A DNA stretch of 14,174 bases from Helicobacteraceae bacterium. GTDB lineage: Bacteria; Campylobacterota; Campylobacteria; Campylobacterales; Sulfurimonadaceae. The stretch spans positions 1-14,174 of the forward strand of contig CANMHZ010000010.1 of the NCBI GenBank assembly GCA_947497635.1. Direction: 5' to 3'. Under the pieces are notes generated by a model. That model saw only the letters and a list, made by a program, of their open reading frames with translations, was not told the origin of the DNA and did no database searches. Positions within the stretch are counted from its first letter, which is position 1, and each line of letters starts with the position of its first letter. Positions 13,767-14,174 of this stretch are shown here, piece by piece. A program made the position numbers and the translations under genes.

Positions 13767-14174
13767 ATGAAGTTAAATATTATGAAAAAATGGCAGCAAT
13801 TATTGGGGAATAAAAAAATAATTGCGGCTATTTTTTTAATTATTATGCTGATTCTCGGGGTTATTTTTATCCGTTTGGAAGATAAAGTAACCTCTGAGAC
13901 GTTACGAAAACTGAGCGACCAACTCTCGATGGCGTTGAATAATCAGCTAGACAAGGAGCGTTCCACTGATTTACGCTATGCGTTAATATTGAGTCAAAAT
14001 GTGGCTTTGAGTGATGCGCTGGAGCAAGAGGATGAAGATAAAGGGTTTGAAATTCTATCCGAAGTGATGGAGTCGCTCAAAATGTATACGAACACGTTAA
14101 TTCGTTCTCAAATCATTACGGCGGATTATTTTATTTTTGCGCGGAGTTGGGACAATTCGTATGCGGGGATGCCG
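13767..14174 (+). CDS. Membrane sensor protein, probable dCache type, 3'-truncated
   Basis: The reading frame runs from ATG 13767 off the right edge, with 136 residues visible. A basic N-terminus (MKLNIMKKWQQLLGNKK) precedes one transmembrane helix (about 18-35, IIAAIFLIIMLILGVIFI), then a long helical stretch rich in Leu, Gln and acidic residues, and the segment FIFARSWDNSYAGMP. The RSW-x-GMP pattern after the helix is typical of periplasmic dCache-type sensor domains found in chemoreceptors, histidine kinases and GGDEF proteins of this phylum; the output domain is beyond the window, so its role is unknown. An alternative start is ATG 13782; neither has a good ribosome site. The gene begins two bases after the type IIG-like gene, so it may be read from the same transcript. 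Confidence 0.65.
   Translation, partial: MKLNIMKKWQQLLGNKKIIAAIFLIIMLILGVIFIRLEDKVTSETLRKLSDQLSMALNNQLDKERSTDLRYALILSQNVALSDALEQEDEDKGFEILSEVMESLKMYTNTLIRSQIITADYFIFARSWDNSYAGMP

Overview
The window looks chromosomal and comes from a Campylobacterota (epsilonproteobacterial) genome, probably a Sulfuricurvum- or Sulfurimonas-like sulfur oxidiser. Three things point there: an HsrA/CosR-type response regulator whose DNA-binding half is almost as I remember it from Helicobacter and Campylobacter, the order ppx - ferredoxin - regulator - folB that also occurs in Campylobacter, and nadA-nadC-flhB in tandem. Core genes are about 44% G+C by hand count in bamA, which suits Sulfuricurvum better than the AT-richer Campylobacter or Helicobacter. 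The genus is inference.

Layout. (1) 1-1490, plus strand: the 3' two thirds of bamA (outer-membrane protein assembly), cut by the window edge. (2) 1491-3265, plus strand: an AT-rich two-gene cassette, an SMC/OLD-like AAA ATPase and a small DUF4276 (TOPRIM-like) protein, probably an accessory defence-type module packed directly against bamA with no intergenic DNA. (3) 3262-8022, minus strand: ppx/gppA phosphatase, 2[4Fe-4S] ferredoxin, sensor histidine kinase, HsrA/CosR-like response regulator, folB and plsY, in at least three transcription units (plsY-folB; regulator-kinase; ferredoxin-ppx). (4) 8166-11035, plus strand: nadA-nadC (quinolinate and then nicotinate mononucleotide synthesis) coupled by an ATGA overlap, followed by flhB, the flagellar export gate switch protein. 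(5) 11036-13764, plus strand: a second accessory block with two very small membrane-type ORFs (27 and 42 codons) and a 798-residue fused nuclease/N6-adenine methyltransferase resembling a type IIG restriction-modification enzyme. The 42-codon ORF overlaps the start of this enzyme by ATGA. (6) 13767-14174, plus strand: the start of a membrane sensor protein, probably of the dCache type, cut by the window end.

How the parts fit. The housekeeping genes cover envelope biogenesis (bamA, plsY), cofactor synthesis (nadA, nadC, folB), redox (ferredoxin), phosphate/stringent metabolism (ppx) and motility (flhB). The points of greatest interest are: a normally orphan, non-phosphorylated regulator family (HsrA/CosR) that here has a complete phosphoacceptor site and an overlapping kinase gene; a three-copy TTTAAA-N5 array at that regulator's promoter; the ATPase/DUF4276 cassette; and the type IIG-like gene, whose central ~700 bp has a very different base composition (about 33% G+C against about 48%), starting right after the catalytic NPPY motif, as expected from a specificity-domain swap. 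No tRNA, rRNA, CRISPR array, transposase or integrase was seen.
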